A DNA stretch of 64,000 nt from Kordiimonas aestuarii (lineage in GTDB: Bacteria; Pseudomonadota; Alphaproteobacteria; Sphingomonadales; Kordiimonadaceae), in assembly GCF_025574465.1 (NCBI RefSeq), contig NZ_JAOBPP010000021.1, positions 124,001 through 188,000 on the forward strand, in the 5' to 3' direction. Every line of letters begins with the position of its first letter. Positions within the stretch are counted from its first letter, which is position 1. Positions 33,738 through 42,432 of this stretch are shown here, piece by piece. A program made the translations under genes and the position numbers. The notes beneath the pieces are model-generated. The model saw only the letters and a list, made by a program, of their open reading frames with translations, was not told the origin of the DNA and made no database searches.

Positions 33738-35518
33738 CGACCTGATTTTGGCGGGCGCCCTCGCTTACGTTTTCCGACTGTGCTGTTTTCAGGCTCCGCA
33801 CCCTTCGATTTGCGGCGATTCTGATTAACTGTTGCCATGGCCAAGGCCGTTTCTAGGCGCGCAGGAGCTTTAGTATCTGGCGTCCATGCTTCGGCTTGCT
33901 CAAAGAAGTCCTCATCACCAATTTCTGAAGCAAGTAGATCTACATCCATATCAACCCTGACGGGCAAAGGAAATCTTACAACTTGACCACTAACAATCCC
34001 CTGACCTGGGCCAAAACCAGGAACCATCTTTGCGTCTGCGTCAGTAAGATTCTCCATAATTGTTTTCACAAATGCTTGATCCCTCGGATTTACGAGACGC
34101 AGGATCAGATATGAATTGCACTGTGAGACAATAGTTTCATCGAGGCGGCTCGGACGTTGAGAAATGAGCATCAAGCCAGTCCCAAATTTCCTTCCTTCGG
34201 TAATAATACGTCGGATCACCGGAAGGGAAGGTGCATCCTGAGTGCCCTCTCTTACGGAAGGGATAAAGGTATGTGCTTCTTCAACGACCGTCATAAAGGG
34301 AGCAATTCGCCCAGTTAAATTTGACCGAAACTCAAAAAGAGTCTCCATAGTGATAGCTGCTATGGAGCATTGTGTGACATGGTCATAACCACCCAGATAC
34401 AATATCGAAACTTGGCCTGGCCTGATAATCCCTTCTGGTTGGCTGAAAGGGCTCGGAAGCGGCTCAAATGGAAAATCCTTCAGCTTAGAACTTTTTCTCA
34501 GTTGCTCACTGGTTAGTTGCATCCGCTTGAGCTTGTCCAGAACAATTCTGAAGCTTCGGCGTGCCGCACCAACTGTCCCTTTCCAATTGCCTGTACCAGT
34601 TCCGGCTGGGGCACTAGTTCCTGTGATATCTCGTCCGATTTGATCCAACAATCGCTCAATATACTTGAATGCAGGCTCGGCTTCGTCAGCAGCCTGCCTG
34701 TCGTAAAGGGCGCTTACATAACTCATTTGAGCCTCGGTGAACCCACTGGTCATTTGCGACACAAGCTTTGTGATCAAATCTTCACCATCTCGCTGTACCA
34801 GAAGTTCTGGGAAAAAGAGCTTGATTTCACATCCGGGCGCTTCTTGCCGCAGCAGTTCCCGACACTTCACAAGCCCAATATAGTCACCATGTGGATCGAG
34901 TATAAGCAAAGGATAATGATGAGCTATCAGCGCTCTTATAATGCGACGAGCCGCTACTGTCTTGCCGCCGCCGGTCATAGCCAAAATAGCCAAATGCCTT
35001 GCTACAAGTCTGGGCGCAGAGAGTGTTACCGCAACATCGGAACGGGCAATCAGCGATCCAATATGAACATTTCTCTCACCATCGCGTCCGCCAACTAAAA
35101 GTTGTCTCACAATTTCTGCAGGAGGGTGCCAAACCGAGGAGGCAGGTTTGACAGGATATGTTAGTGGAGAAAGTCTCGAAAAATTGTTTTCCGGTGTCGT
35201 ACCAAGAATAAGACAAACTGCTTCAAGCTGATCCCGCGTACCAGATAATACCGTATCTTCGAGCGAAATTCCTTCGCCCGCGATTTCTTGCGCTGCTTCA
35301 TAAGGGAAAAACGGATTAAAGCGATGGATATCTGTAACCCTAGCCCAAACATATACTCGATCAGGTGATGTTTCCCGATCTGCAGGCACCTCCATGCGCA
35401 TCGCGACAATATCGCCCACTCGAGCCTGAAATTGCTTCAAAATAAATGTAAACTCAGAAGTGCCGGCATTGCCAACGACGGTGCCAACTTTCGTCCAGCC
35501 ATTTCCTTCCTCTGTCAC
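33734..35518 (-). CDS. herA: HerA-like hexameric DNA translocase ATPase
   Basis: 594 aa. N-terminal HAS-barrel-like beta region (about 1-70), Walker A AMTGGGKT near residue 183, Walker B in FMTVVEEAHTFIPS, sensor/arginine region SQRPSRLDETIVSQCNSYLI, and Pro/basic-rich C-terminus. HerA forms a hexameric ring that pumps DNA to a partner nuclease. GTG at 35518 has GGGGGGAG six bases upstream; the longer TTG 35545 start lacks a site. It lies directly behind the NurA-like gene, the classical HerA-NurA pairing. Confidence 0.9.
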   Translation of the reverse strand: MTEEGNGWTKVGTVVGNAGTSEFTFILKQFQARVGDIVAMRMEVPADRETSPDRVYVWARVTDIHRFNPFFPYEAAQEIAGEGISLEDTVLSGTRDQLEAVCLILGTTPENNFSRLSPLTYPVKPASSVWHPPAEIVRQLLVGGRDGERNVHIGSLIARSDVAVTLSAPRLVARHLAILAMTGGGKTVAARRIIRALIAHHYPLLILDPHGDYIGLVKCRELLRQEAPGCEIKLFFPELLVQRDGEDLITKLVSQMTSGFTEAQMSYVSALYDRQAADEAEPAFKYIERLLDQIGRDITGTSAPAGTGTGNWKGTVGAARRSFRIVLDKLKRMQLTSEQLRKSSKLKDFPFEPLPSPFSQPEGIIRPGQVSILYLGGYDHVTQCSIAAITMETLFEFRSNLTGRIAPFMTVVEEAHTFIPSVREGTQDAPSLPVIRRIITEGRKFGTGLMLISQRPSRLDETIVSQCNSYLILRLVNPRDQAFVKTIMENLTDADAKMVPGFGPGQGIVSGQVVRFPLPVRVDMDVDLLASEIGDEDFFEQAEAWTPDTKAPARLETALAMATVNQNRRKSKGAEPENSTVGKRKRGRPPKSGR

Positions 35519-35545
35519 AGCTATCTCCCCCCAACATGATTTCAA

Positions 35546-37483
35546 CTACTTGTAAATTCCCGGCCGCAGCAAGAATTCTCGTCCAGAGCCACACAGCATT
35601 CGCCGAACGGCATCAAAAAGCCTCATATCTTCGTTCTCAAGAGCGGTCCGCATAGTACGAACGACCGTATGCGTGTTAATGGGTCGGCTCATCCAGTTAG
35701 GAATTCGGGCAAACTTGTCTACGATGTCTAGTCCGACAGGAAAGGCATATCTGGGCAACAACAGAGAACAATGTAAGACTAGCGCGGCAATCTCATTGAA
35801 GCGAGCCCTATCCTTTTCGAAGATTTCGATGCGGATGGGGGCCGACCACTCGGTCGCCTGCAAATAAAAAACTAGCGGTTTTGGGTATTCTAGGATTTCT
35901 GCTTTCCAAGCCTCCGGCGCACGACGCGCCTCATTACGGTCAATGATTACCGGAAGCAAGGCTTCTCCGGGCTCAAGAACACAGCGAAACAACAAGGAGT
36001 CCGTAATACGCTGCCCTTCAAAATCTTCATCCCCTGAAGGATCTACTGCATTGCGAAACCAATGCTTCCATTCAGCGGGAGGTACTGGCAGTAGGTCCCG
36101 GATGAGTTCATCTTCGAGGCTGTCCAGAACGGCCCGACATACCGACGTAGTACTACTCTCTCGTTCAACAACACCACACACCACGGTAGAGGATGTTTCA
36201 AGAAGCTGTAGTTGACGCAAATGGACGCTGATAAAATTTCGTTCTCGCCCTGTTCGTCCCTGCTCTCCTTCGGGCAGAAATTTTTCTATTGCAGCACTAG
36301 AAAAGTCTGGGAAACGATGTCGAACCCGACCGTCCTGCATCACGTCAGTGTAACGGGAGACAGGATTAACAAGGGCGCCGTGGACTAAAAGCCAACTAAG
36401 GTCAGCATATCTTGATAACAGTTGGACCGCACCAGCTGCCTCAATTGAAATTCGTGCAGCATCCCTTAGCGCTCCGACATCGGGAAAAGAGTCGCCAAAG
36501 ACCCCCGCACCTTCATAGGCATATAACTCCCCGATGAGACTCTTTAGCGTTATGAAATCTTCGCGCTTATCACCAGAAATACCTGGGATAACGGTATAGC
36601 CCCCAACCCGCGCCGCGATTGGCGCAGAACCCAACATTGAAAGATTGGCAAGACCGCCATCCACAAAACCTGTCCGCTGCCCCTTGAGCGTTGACCAAAA
36701 AGCACTGTGGTTGCGTTCAACTCGCACAATGCCACCCGTCTCAAGTAGTATTCGGCGGAGCTGCGTAGCCAGCGCATCAACAGTTTCCATAAACCGAAAC
36801 TGTGCAGGTGCCGACAAATCCCCAGCCGCCTTAAACATGCGCTCCATAATATGGGGGCTACGAATCTTTTCATGTATGGTTTTTGGTTTGCGCGACAGAT
36901 TCGGTTCGTCATCTTCCGGCATAGGGGGAATGGTAATTTCGTGCCCGGCCTGTCCTTGCTCCTCTGAGGACCAGTCCATGGCTGGGCAATGCAAGGAGAG
37001 GTCACCAAAGGGTTTTTCCTCCTCATAGAACCCTGCCATACTTCCGCTGAGTAGCCGCTCCACTATCGCTGCTACGCCCGCATGAAGAACACGCTGGTGC
37101 TTTTTGGAAATGAACACGATAGTAACGGGATGCGTTCCATCATTGCTGGCCACTGAACGGATAAGAACGAGATCTTTGCAATCCAGCTCCGCGAATGCGT
37201 CGCCATCAATTTTGGTACCACCTAACCGCCAATTTTTGCCACTTTTTCCGAGACGCCGTGACGAACGCACCACTATTCCATTATAGACGCAAACACAGTT
37301 CAGATCGCATCCACCCTTTGCAACTGCTTCTGGAGATAGTAGATGCTGCGCGAGAGTGGAATTAATATTAATAGCCCGCTGCTTACTTGTCGCTGAAGTG
37401 CGGTGTGCAGCAAACAATCCCAAGTCCGACTCCGTTAGTGATCGAACGATTATAAACTCGCGTCTACCCGCCGCAACCTTCAA
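35546..37483 (-). CDS. nurA: NurA-like nuclease with N-terminal EcoRII-N/B3-like domain
   Basis: 645 aa. Residues about 9-130 (IVRSLTESDLGLFAAHR, then KNWRLGGTKIDG and DCKDLVLIRS) resemble the effector DNA-binding domain of EcoRII and related B3-like folds, whose signature is DxGxxxxH. Residues about 210-640 fit the NurA nuclease: the metal-binding TGFVDGGLANLSMLGSAP (Asp 275) and the C-terminal RYAFPVGLDIVDKFARIPNW. NurA normally is 300-450 aa, so this is an extended form. The TTG start is four bases past the methyltransferase stop. N-terminal assignment is by eye. Confidence 0.72.
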   Translation of the reverse strand: MKVAAGRREFIIVRSLTESDLGLFAAHRTSATSKQRAININSTLAQHLLSPEAVAKGGCDLNCVCVYNGIVVRSSRRLGKSGKNWRLGGTKIDGDAFAELDCKDLVLIRSVASNDGTHPVTIVFISKKHQRVLHAGVAAIVERLLSGSMAGFYEEEKPFGDLSLHCPAMDWSSEEQGQAGHEITIPPMPEDDEPNLSRKPKTIHEKIRSPHIMERMFKAAGDLSAPAQFRFMETVDALATQLRRILLETGGIVRVERNHSAFWSTLKGQRTGFVDGGLANLSMLGSAPIAARVGGYTVIPGISGDKREDFITLKSLIGELYAYEGAGVFGDSFPDVGALRDAARISIEAAGAVQLLSRYADLSWLLVHGALVNPVSRYTDVMQDGRVRHRFPDFSSAAIEKFLPEGEQGRTGRERNFISVHLRQLQLLETSSTVVCGVVERESSTTSVCRAVLDSLEDELIRDLLPVPPAEWKHWFRNAVDPSGDEDFEGQRITDSLLFRCVLEPGEALLPVIIDRNEARRAPEAWKAEILEYPKPLVFYLQATEWSAPIRIEIFEKDRARFNEIAALVLHCSLLLPRYAFPVGLDIVDKFARIPNWMSRPINTHTVVRTMRTALENEDMRLFDAVRRMLCGSGREFLLRPGIYK

Positions 37484-37486
37484 ACC

Positions 37487-39034
37487 TCATCTCCCCCCAG
37501 CGGCTACTTCTCTTGGTGAAACCATCAATGCGGCATTAATTTCTTTCAGGAGATTGGCGCCTATTGCTTTTGCGAGCAAAGGAGGTACTGCATTGCCAAT
37601 CTGTCTGAACGCAGGATTCATGGTACCAAAAAAACGAAAGCCGTCTGGAAACGATTGAAGCCGAGCCGCCTCCCTTACCGAGATGGTGCGCGCTTGTTGG
37701 TTATCATAATGAATGTGGCTGTAACCGTCTTTACCGAGGTGAGCCATTAACGTCCTCGCTGGTTTGTCAGCCTCCATTTTGCGCCACTTATTAGGAAACT
37801 TGGTATGATCATAGGGAGGAACAATCTCCGCTCGCAGTGTATTCCACTCCTCCGAGTCGACTGACGGAGCAGAGCCAAGTTCAGCGCGCTGCGTAAGCGC
37901 TTCAGCAAACATTGCTTCGGCCACCCTATATGCTTCAGGGTATTGATCTCCGGGTGAGAGGCGCGCAAACAGCTTGTAATCCCGAGGTAAGTATCGGATC
38001 ACATGGTCTTTGAGAGCGACGGGGGCAGCGAAATTCACCCATTCACGCATACACCGGGCGTAATCCGAAAGTTCATCGGATTCAGGGTAAGGAATTGGTA
38101 CGTCAAACCGCCTAGCACCACGCTTCAGTCGACCATTTGCAAGCTCGTCCATCGCGTTAATAGGTGGCAAGTCGGAGAGGGCCTGCCACGCCGTGACTGC
38201 TGGAGGAAGATCTGCATTTGCTTCGGGGCTGGGTCGCCAGAAGCAGTCAGGTCCATGAGTATCGCTGCGAGTTAACAACTTCATTGCGACCGCACGAGTT
38301 CCTTCATAACCAGCAGGTAATTCGATCTGGTGGGTCGGAGGAGGGAAGCTGACAGTATTCATCACCTCTTTACGGACGGCGATTAAAAAGGCTCTGTCCC
38401 GCATCTGTGGCACTCCATACATCGCTGCATTTAACAACGTGTAGCCACATACATAGCCAATGCTGGACAATACCTCGCAAATTTCATGCGCGATGTTGTG
38501 CCCGCCAAAATTTAGCATATCTGGCACATTCTCAAGAACAACTGCTAAGGGCGTACATGCCTTAACGTAATCGATATACTCAATATAAAGCCGAGAGCGA
38601 GGGTCATGTCGGAATGCCTCGGGATGATCAGCAACTTCACGTAATTTAGATCGTCCTACGCGGGCGAACGCTTGGCATGGAGGACCACCCACAATTACAT
38701 CAAACGCCGAAGCTGGCTCACCGAGCTTCAACTCGGCAGTCAATTTCTTCGGCGGTGTGCGAGTAATATCTCGGGCCTCTGAGTGGCAGGGCTTACCTGT
38801 ATGGAAGTTTTCACCATGAGATTTGGCAGCATGGGGATCAAGCTCGATAGCTGCCGAAATTTCGTAACCAGCCGCTTGAAATCCCAATGAGAGCCCACCA
38901 CATCCAGAAAACAGATCCAGTACCCGCGGCTTCCCACCCGCTTGTAGGCGAGCTATCTTCTGGCTAATCAATCTCACGTTAGTGACGCCGCCAGCATTGG
39001 CGGGGATCAGACGGCCCGAAGTCCTACCGTTCAT
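37487..39034 (-). CDS. DNA C5-cytosine methyltransferase
   Basis: 515 aa. Motif I VLDLFSGCGGLSLGFQAAGY, motif IV GGPPCQAFARVGR with the catalytic Cys, motif VI LENVPDML, motif VIII region MRDRAFLIAV, and motifs IX-X ARLQSFPDGFRF and IGNAVPPLLAKAIG. Target recognition lies between VIII and IX. ATG at 39034 follows GGGAGAGG, whereas the frame is open to 39100. It would protect host DNA from the cassette's nuclease(s); the recognition sequence cannot be read. Confidence 0.96.
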   Translation of the reverse strand: MNGRTSGRLIPANAGGVTNVRLISQKIARLQAGGKPRVLDLFSGCGGLSLGFQAAGYEISAAIELDPHAAKSHGENFHTGKPCHSEARDITRTPPKKLTAELKLGEPASAFDVIVGGPPCQAFARVGRSKLREVADHPEAFRHDPRSRLYIEYIDYVKACTPLAVVLENVPDMLNFGGHNIAHEICEVLSSIGYVCGYTLLNAAMYGVPQMRDRAFLIAVRKEVMNTVSFPPPTHQIELPAGYEGTRAVAMKLLTRSDTHGPDCFWRPSPEANADLPPAVTAWQALSDLPPINAMDELANGRLKRGARRFDVPIPYPESDELSDYARCMREWVNFAAPVALKDHVIRYLPRDYKLFARLSPGDQYPEAYRVAEAMFAEALTQRAELGSAPSVDSEEWNTLRAEIVPPYDHTKFPNKWRKMEADKPARTLMAHLGKDGYSHIHYDNQQARTISVREAARLQSFPDGFRFFGTMNPAFRQIGNAVPPLLAKAIGANLLKEINAALMVSPREVAAGGR

Positions 39035-39053
39035 CTGTCCTCTCCCATTACCT

Positions 39054-39245
39054 TCATTCACGAAACATATCCACTTGCGCTGCGAATTTTTCCCGATCAA
39101 GGTGTTCTCGTACCAAGCGAGCTATCAAAGTGCTCTTCTTGTAACCTCGCTCATCACAATATGATTCAAATCGCCGCGCCTCTTCTCGAGACAGAAGCAC
39201 CGAGATTCTCGTCGTGCCAATTTTGCTGGTTTTCTTACTTTCCAT
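39054..39245 (-). CDS. ribbon-helix-helix DNA-binding protein (putative cassette regulator)
   Basis: 63 aa from ATG 39245. TTRISVLLSREEARRFESY, then KKSTLIARLVREHLD, is a typical Arc/CopG-type ribbon-helix-helix pattern with an extra acidic tail. The gene is 19 bases in front of the methyltransferase start, like the controller proteins of R-M systems (which are usually helix-turn-helix). An inverted repeat upstream (39261-39303) is its likely operator. Start could also be ATG 39257. Confidence 0.75.
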   Translation of the reverse strand: MESKKTSKIGTTRISVLLSREEARRFESYCDERGYKKSTLIARLVREHLDREKFAAQVDMFRE

Positions 39246-39260
39246 AATGCCAAACATATC

Positions 39261-39303
39261 TGAGCAAATTTCCCATCTCAACACAAATGCGCACTTTTGC
39301 TCA
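39261..39303. promoter_or_regulatory. inverted repeat upstream of the cassette
   Basis: TGAGCAAA (39261-39268) and TTTGCTCA (39296-39303), perfect 8-bp arms 27 bases apart, in the AT-rich stretch where the promoter of the RHH-methyltransferase transcript must lie. Half-site spacing suits binding of two regulator dimers. Confidence 0.5.
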
Positions 39304-39330
39304 TACAAACACATTGTTACTGATATTTAC

Positions 39331-41847
39331 TCAATGCTTCACTCTGCTTTGTGACAATACGGCACGTAGCTGATCGCGGCGGAATTGAAAATCGGGCCCT
39401 TTGGGAGACTCAAATTTGACTCGAATGTCAAAACCGGCGACATGCTCACCAGCTTGAGTGGTCATATCATACCCTGCAATCCAGGACGCAATTTCATCAC
39501 AGGATGCGAAAATAATGCGAGGCGATCTATTCGGAGATAATCGCTCTCGCACAAACTGCTTCAGGCTTTCCCGGCGGGCATCGCCCGGCACCACCATCCA
39601 GACTATCGAAAAACCGGCATCAAGTGCCTTTTCGATGTTGGAAAGCTCGTATTCCTCACGATTTGTGACGGACACCTCCACCGCAATGCGAAGCGCATGC
39701 CCGAACAGCGCGATGTCGATGCGCTTATCGTTCGGCAGTACATATTCAATTGCAGCCGCAAAGCCGTGCTTCTTAGCTATTGCAGCAATTTTATTTTGAA
39801 TGGCACGATGGCCAGACGGCTCGGCCTCAGTGGCGGTGTGGGCAATCTCTGGTGCTTCGGTCGCAGGCTGCGGCTCGGTTGCAGTTTTTGGCTTTGGCTC
39901 CTCGGGCACATAGCACACCCTGTCCCGGTTTCTTCCGCATAGGGATGCCTGCTCGTCAGCAGTCATACTCTCCTGAGCTTCAAGGCGTCCAAGCGGGATG
40001 TCGATTTTGAGAGCATGCTGCGTCTGGTTGCGCACCGACAATGCAAACTCCGCCTTGTCGTCCCTCTTCCGCATCGATAGCAACATATCGGCGGACGTGC
40101 GCATATCCGCCGCCAATACCTTGGCATCCTTGTCGCTCACACCCCCAGCAAACTTCACACTGGTGTTTGCCGCCAACACCGCATTTAGTCTCCCCGATGT
40201 CTGCGCTAGGCTCTGGTGCGCCAAGGTCAGGCCAAAATTATACTTCCGTCCCTGCACCAGCATCGTCTCGATGGTTTCGTCAAAATAGTCCTGAGCCTCA
40301 TCCACATAGAGAAAGGTGGGAGTGCGTTCATGCTCCTGAAGCGTGGCACGTTCGATGATCGCATGTTCAATCAACGACAACACAAACCGTCCAAAGATGG
40401 CGGCACCGTCAGCCTTCAGAAGGTCCTTGGCCGTGTTCACCAGAATGATGGAACCGTCATTCAGCGCGTCGAAGAAATTGATCTTCGACTTCGGTGCTGA
40501 GAACAGCCGGTCAAATGTGGGAATGGACAGCACCGTATAAAGTCGCTGCTTTATCTGTTGCCGCGTCGAGCTGAAGCCACCCCTTGAGAATTCCTGCTCA
40601 AAGAACCTCTTGGCTGTGGGATCAAGCTGCTGGATGTAAGTCTTGAATGGCGCCGGATTGTCCATCAGTTCGATAAGTGTGTGAATGGTGGCTCCGTCGA
40701 TGGTCAGCATCAGGCGAGCGAGATAGCGGAACACTGCACCCTGCTTGGCCGTCAGTTCCGCCCCTAAGAGTGAGCCGAAGAAGCGGCCATAGATATCCAC
40801 CAGTGAATTGAAGGCCAGTTCCCGCTGGTGAGGCGTGTAACTCTCTAGTCGGTCAAGACCGGCGTCAAACAAATTGAGCGCGGGCGGATGTTCGATATCT
40901 GCGGGATCAATGATGATCAGACGTTCGCCAAGCGGTCCCGCAAACTGCTTGAGGTTCGACAGTTTGCGGATGAGGTCACCCTGACTATCCACAACCACCA
41001 ACGAGAGTTTCTCTTGAGCCGCACTTTCGATGTCTCGAAGTAGCATATATTGCAGGAGCTGTGTTTTGCCGTGCCCTGTGCCGCCGAGCACATGGGTATG
41101 CTCAAAACGGGTTGCTTGCGCCACCGCAATAACCACTTTGTCATCGAGGAAGGCCAGAAAAGGTGTCCCGGCCAGATAGGCTTGAGCAAGCTTGTCGGGA
41201 TCTTTGATGGTGGAGGCTTCAGGGGATTTGCCCCCAGCCTGCTCCAGATTATGATCAAACCGATGCTGCAGCCGACGAAATAGGTTTCTGTCTGTCAGAT
41301 CCTGATCGAAGAAGGGAAGGATCATTCCTTCAACAACAGCGCCGCAGTGGGGAATGCTAGCCAGCATTTCAGCATCAAAGGTCTGTACGCCTGCCCCTGT
41401 GCGATCAGGATTACGAAAGGGAACCGAGTACAGGCTGTTTAGCGATACCGTAAACGCATCCAGCATTGCCTGATACGTGCCTTTGAAATCCTTCATCAGA
41501 TCAAGCTGTGTGCGCAACAGGGCACGCAGATCAAAATGCTCTGCAACTGTATAGGACGTGTCCCAGTCTATGTGGGGCAGGACAAACAGGTCTTCATAGT
41601 CGATGACTTGAGCGACCAGCTCGGCCAGCTTCTCTCGGTGCGCATGTTCCTCGGACAAGCCAAAGGTATCAGCCAGGTCTCCGGCAAGCATGAGGACAAG
41701 GCCAGCCCTACCCATGGTATCTTCCAAACCCTCGCGCTCCAGCAGGAACTGCACTCTGTGGTACAGGAACCATGTCTTCCGCTCTTCGGACGGACGGAAC
41801 AGGCCGTTCGCAAAAGCATGGAACCGCGCGGCAATATGAAGGCTCAT
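39331..41847 (-). CDS. VirB4/DUF87-like ATPase with C-terminal nuclease-like domain
   Basis: 838 aa. Long helical N-terminus (about 1-240), Walker A VLGGTGHGKTQLLQY (about 254-268), Walker B TFLYVDEAQDYFDE, then LTLAHQSLAQTSGRL as in TraD/HerA translocases, an acidic/Pro/Thr linker, and an end domain (AAIEYVLPNDKRIDIALFG, then RIAVEVSVTNREEYELS) with the D-xn-ExV pattern of PD-(D/E)xK-like folds. ATG 41847 overlaps the upstream stop (TGATG). It could act on DNA as a translocase with a cutting or sensing end; family name uncertain. Confidence 0.75.
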   Translation of the reverse strand: MSLHIAARFHAFANGLFRPSEERKTWFLYHRVQFLLEREGLEDTMGRAGLVLMLAGDLADTFGLSEEHAHREKLAELVAQVIDYEDLFVLPHIDWDTSYTVAEHFDLRALLRTQLDLMKDFKGTYQAMLDAFTVSLNSLYSVPFRNPDRTGAGVQTFDAEMLASIPHCGAVVEGMILPFFDQDLTDRNLFRRLQHRFDHNLEQAGGKSPEASTIKDPDKLAQAYLAGTPFLAFLDDKVVIAVAQATRFEHTHVLGGTGHGKTQLLQYMLLRDIESAAQEKLSLVVVDSQGDLIRKLSNLKQFAGPLGERLIIIDPADIEHPPALNLFDAGLDRLESYTPHQRELAFNSLVDIYGRFFGSLLGAELTAKQGAVFRYLARLMLTIDGATIHTLIELMDNPAPFKTYIQQLDPTAKRFFEQEFSRGGFSSTRQQIKQRLYTVLSIPTFDRLFSAPKSKINFFDALNDGSIILVNTAKDLLKADGAAIFGRFVLSLIEHAIIERATLQEHERTPTFLYVDEAQDYFDETIETMLVQGRKYNFGLTLAHQSLAQTSGRLNAVLAANTSVKFAGGVSDKDAKVLAADMRTSADMLLSMRKRDDKAEFALSVRNQTQHALKIDIPLGRLEAQESMTADEQASLCGRNRDRVCYVPEEPKPKTATEPQPATEAPEIAHTATEAEPSGHRAIQNKIAAIAKKHGFAAAIEYVLPNDKRIDIALFGHALRIAVEVSVTNREEYELSNIEKALDAGFSIVWMVVPGDARRESLKQFVRERLSPNRSPRIIFASCDEIASWIAGYDMTTQAGEHVAGFDIRVKFESPKGPDFQFRRDQLRAVLSQSRVKH

Positions 41848-42365
41848 CAAATGCCCTCAATAATCACCCGTCGCGCCTCTTCTTTGGGAAGCGCCTTGAT
41901 GGTGGAGCGGACCTCGTCGTCCCAATGTTTAGCGCCCTCCATCACTTGCCGCAGGAAAGAGCAGATGGTCTCAAGCCACGCTTCCTTGCGGGCGAGGTCC
42001 ACCACACTCTCACAGGTGAAGTACCTGCCGTGCATGAGGTCACGCACATAGATGGTCTCGCGGTTCTGATGGTAATACCAATAGCCATACCCGCATCCGC
42101 CGAGCAGCCCCAACATGACTGCCATCATGCCGGAGTAGGACATGGAGAAAACAATGATCCATGCAATGATAAAGATGCCAAACGCCCGCATGCAGGCTTT
42201 CTTGAAAAGTTTCGGCTGATCGGAATAGATCAGCACAGCCTCGTCAAAACGGTATTTTTTGACCAGTTCGGTTTCCTCAGCGTCAAATTCCACTTTGCCA
42301 AATAGCTTGAATGCAACACGACCAAGGTCGCTCGACGTCTGCGAGCGCTTGAACAGCAAATCCAT
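41847..42365 (-). CDS. two-helix membrane protein of unknown function
   Basis: 172 aa. Cytosolic N-terminus, two tight membrane helices (RAFGIFIIAWIIVFSMSYSG, MMAVMLGLLGGCGYGYWYY, about residues 60-98), then a soluble helical region (RDLMHGRYFTCESVVDLARK, DDEVRSTIKALPKEEARRV). Translationally coupled to the ATPase downstream and 67 bases after the VirD4-like gene. I do not recognise a family; position suggests a membrane platform for the two ATPases. Confidence 0.7.
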   Translation of the reverse strand: MDLLFKRSQTSSDLGRVAFKLFGKVEFDAEETELVKKYRFDEAVLIYSDQPKLFKKACMRAFGIFIIAWIIVFSMSYSGMMAVMLGLLGGCGYGYWYYHQNRETIYVRDLMHGRYFTCESVVDLARKEAWLETICSFLRQVMEGAKHWDDEVRSTIKALPKEEARRVIIEGI

Positions 42366-42432
42366 GGTTACCCCCTGCCCATATGTTAGCCAAGGAGCGA
42401 AGATTATCGCAAAAATAGATAAAATTCTACTT

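Noticed and set aside
33734..37483. HerA-SIR2 or HerA-DUF4297 defence pair
   Set aside because: The HerA partner lacks SIR2 and DUF4297 motifs and instead has the NurA DGG and C-terminal signatures.
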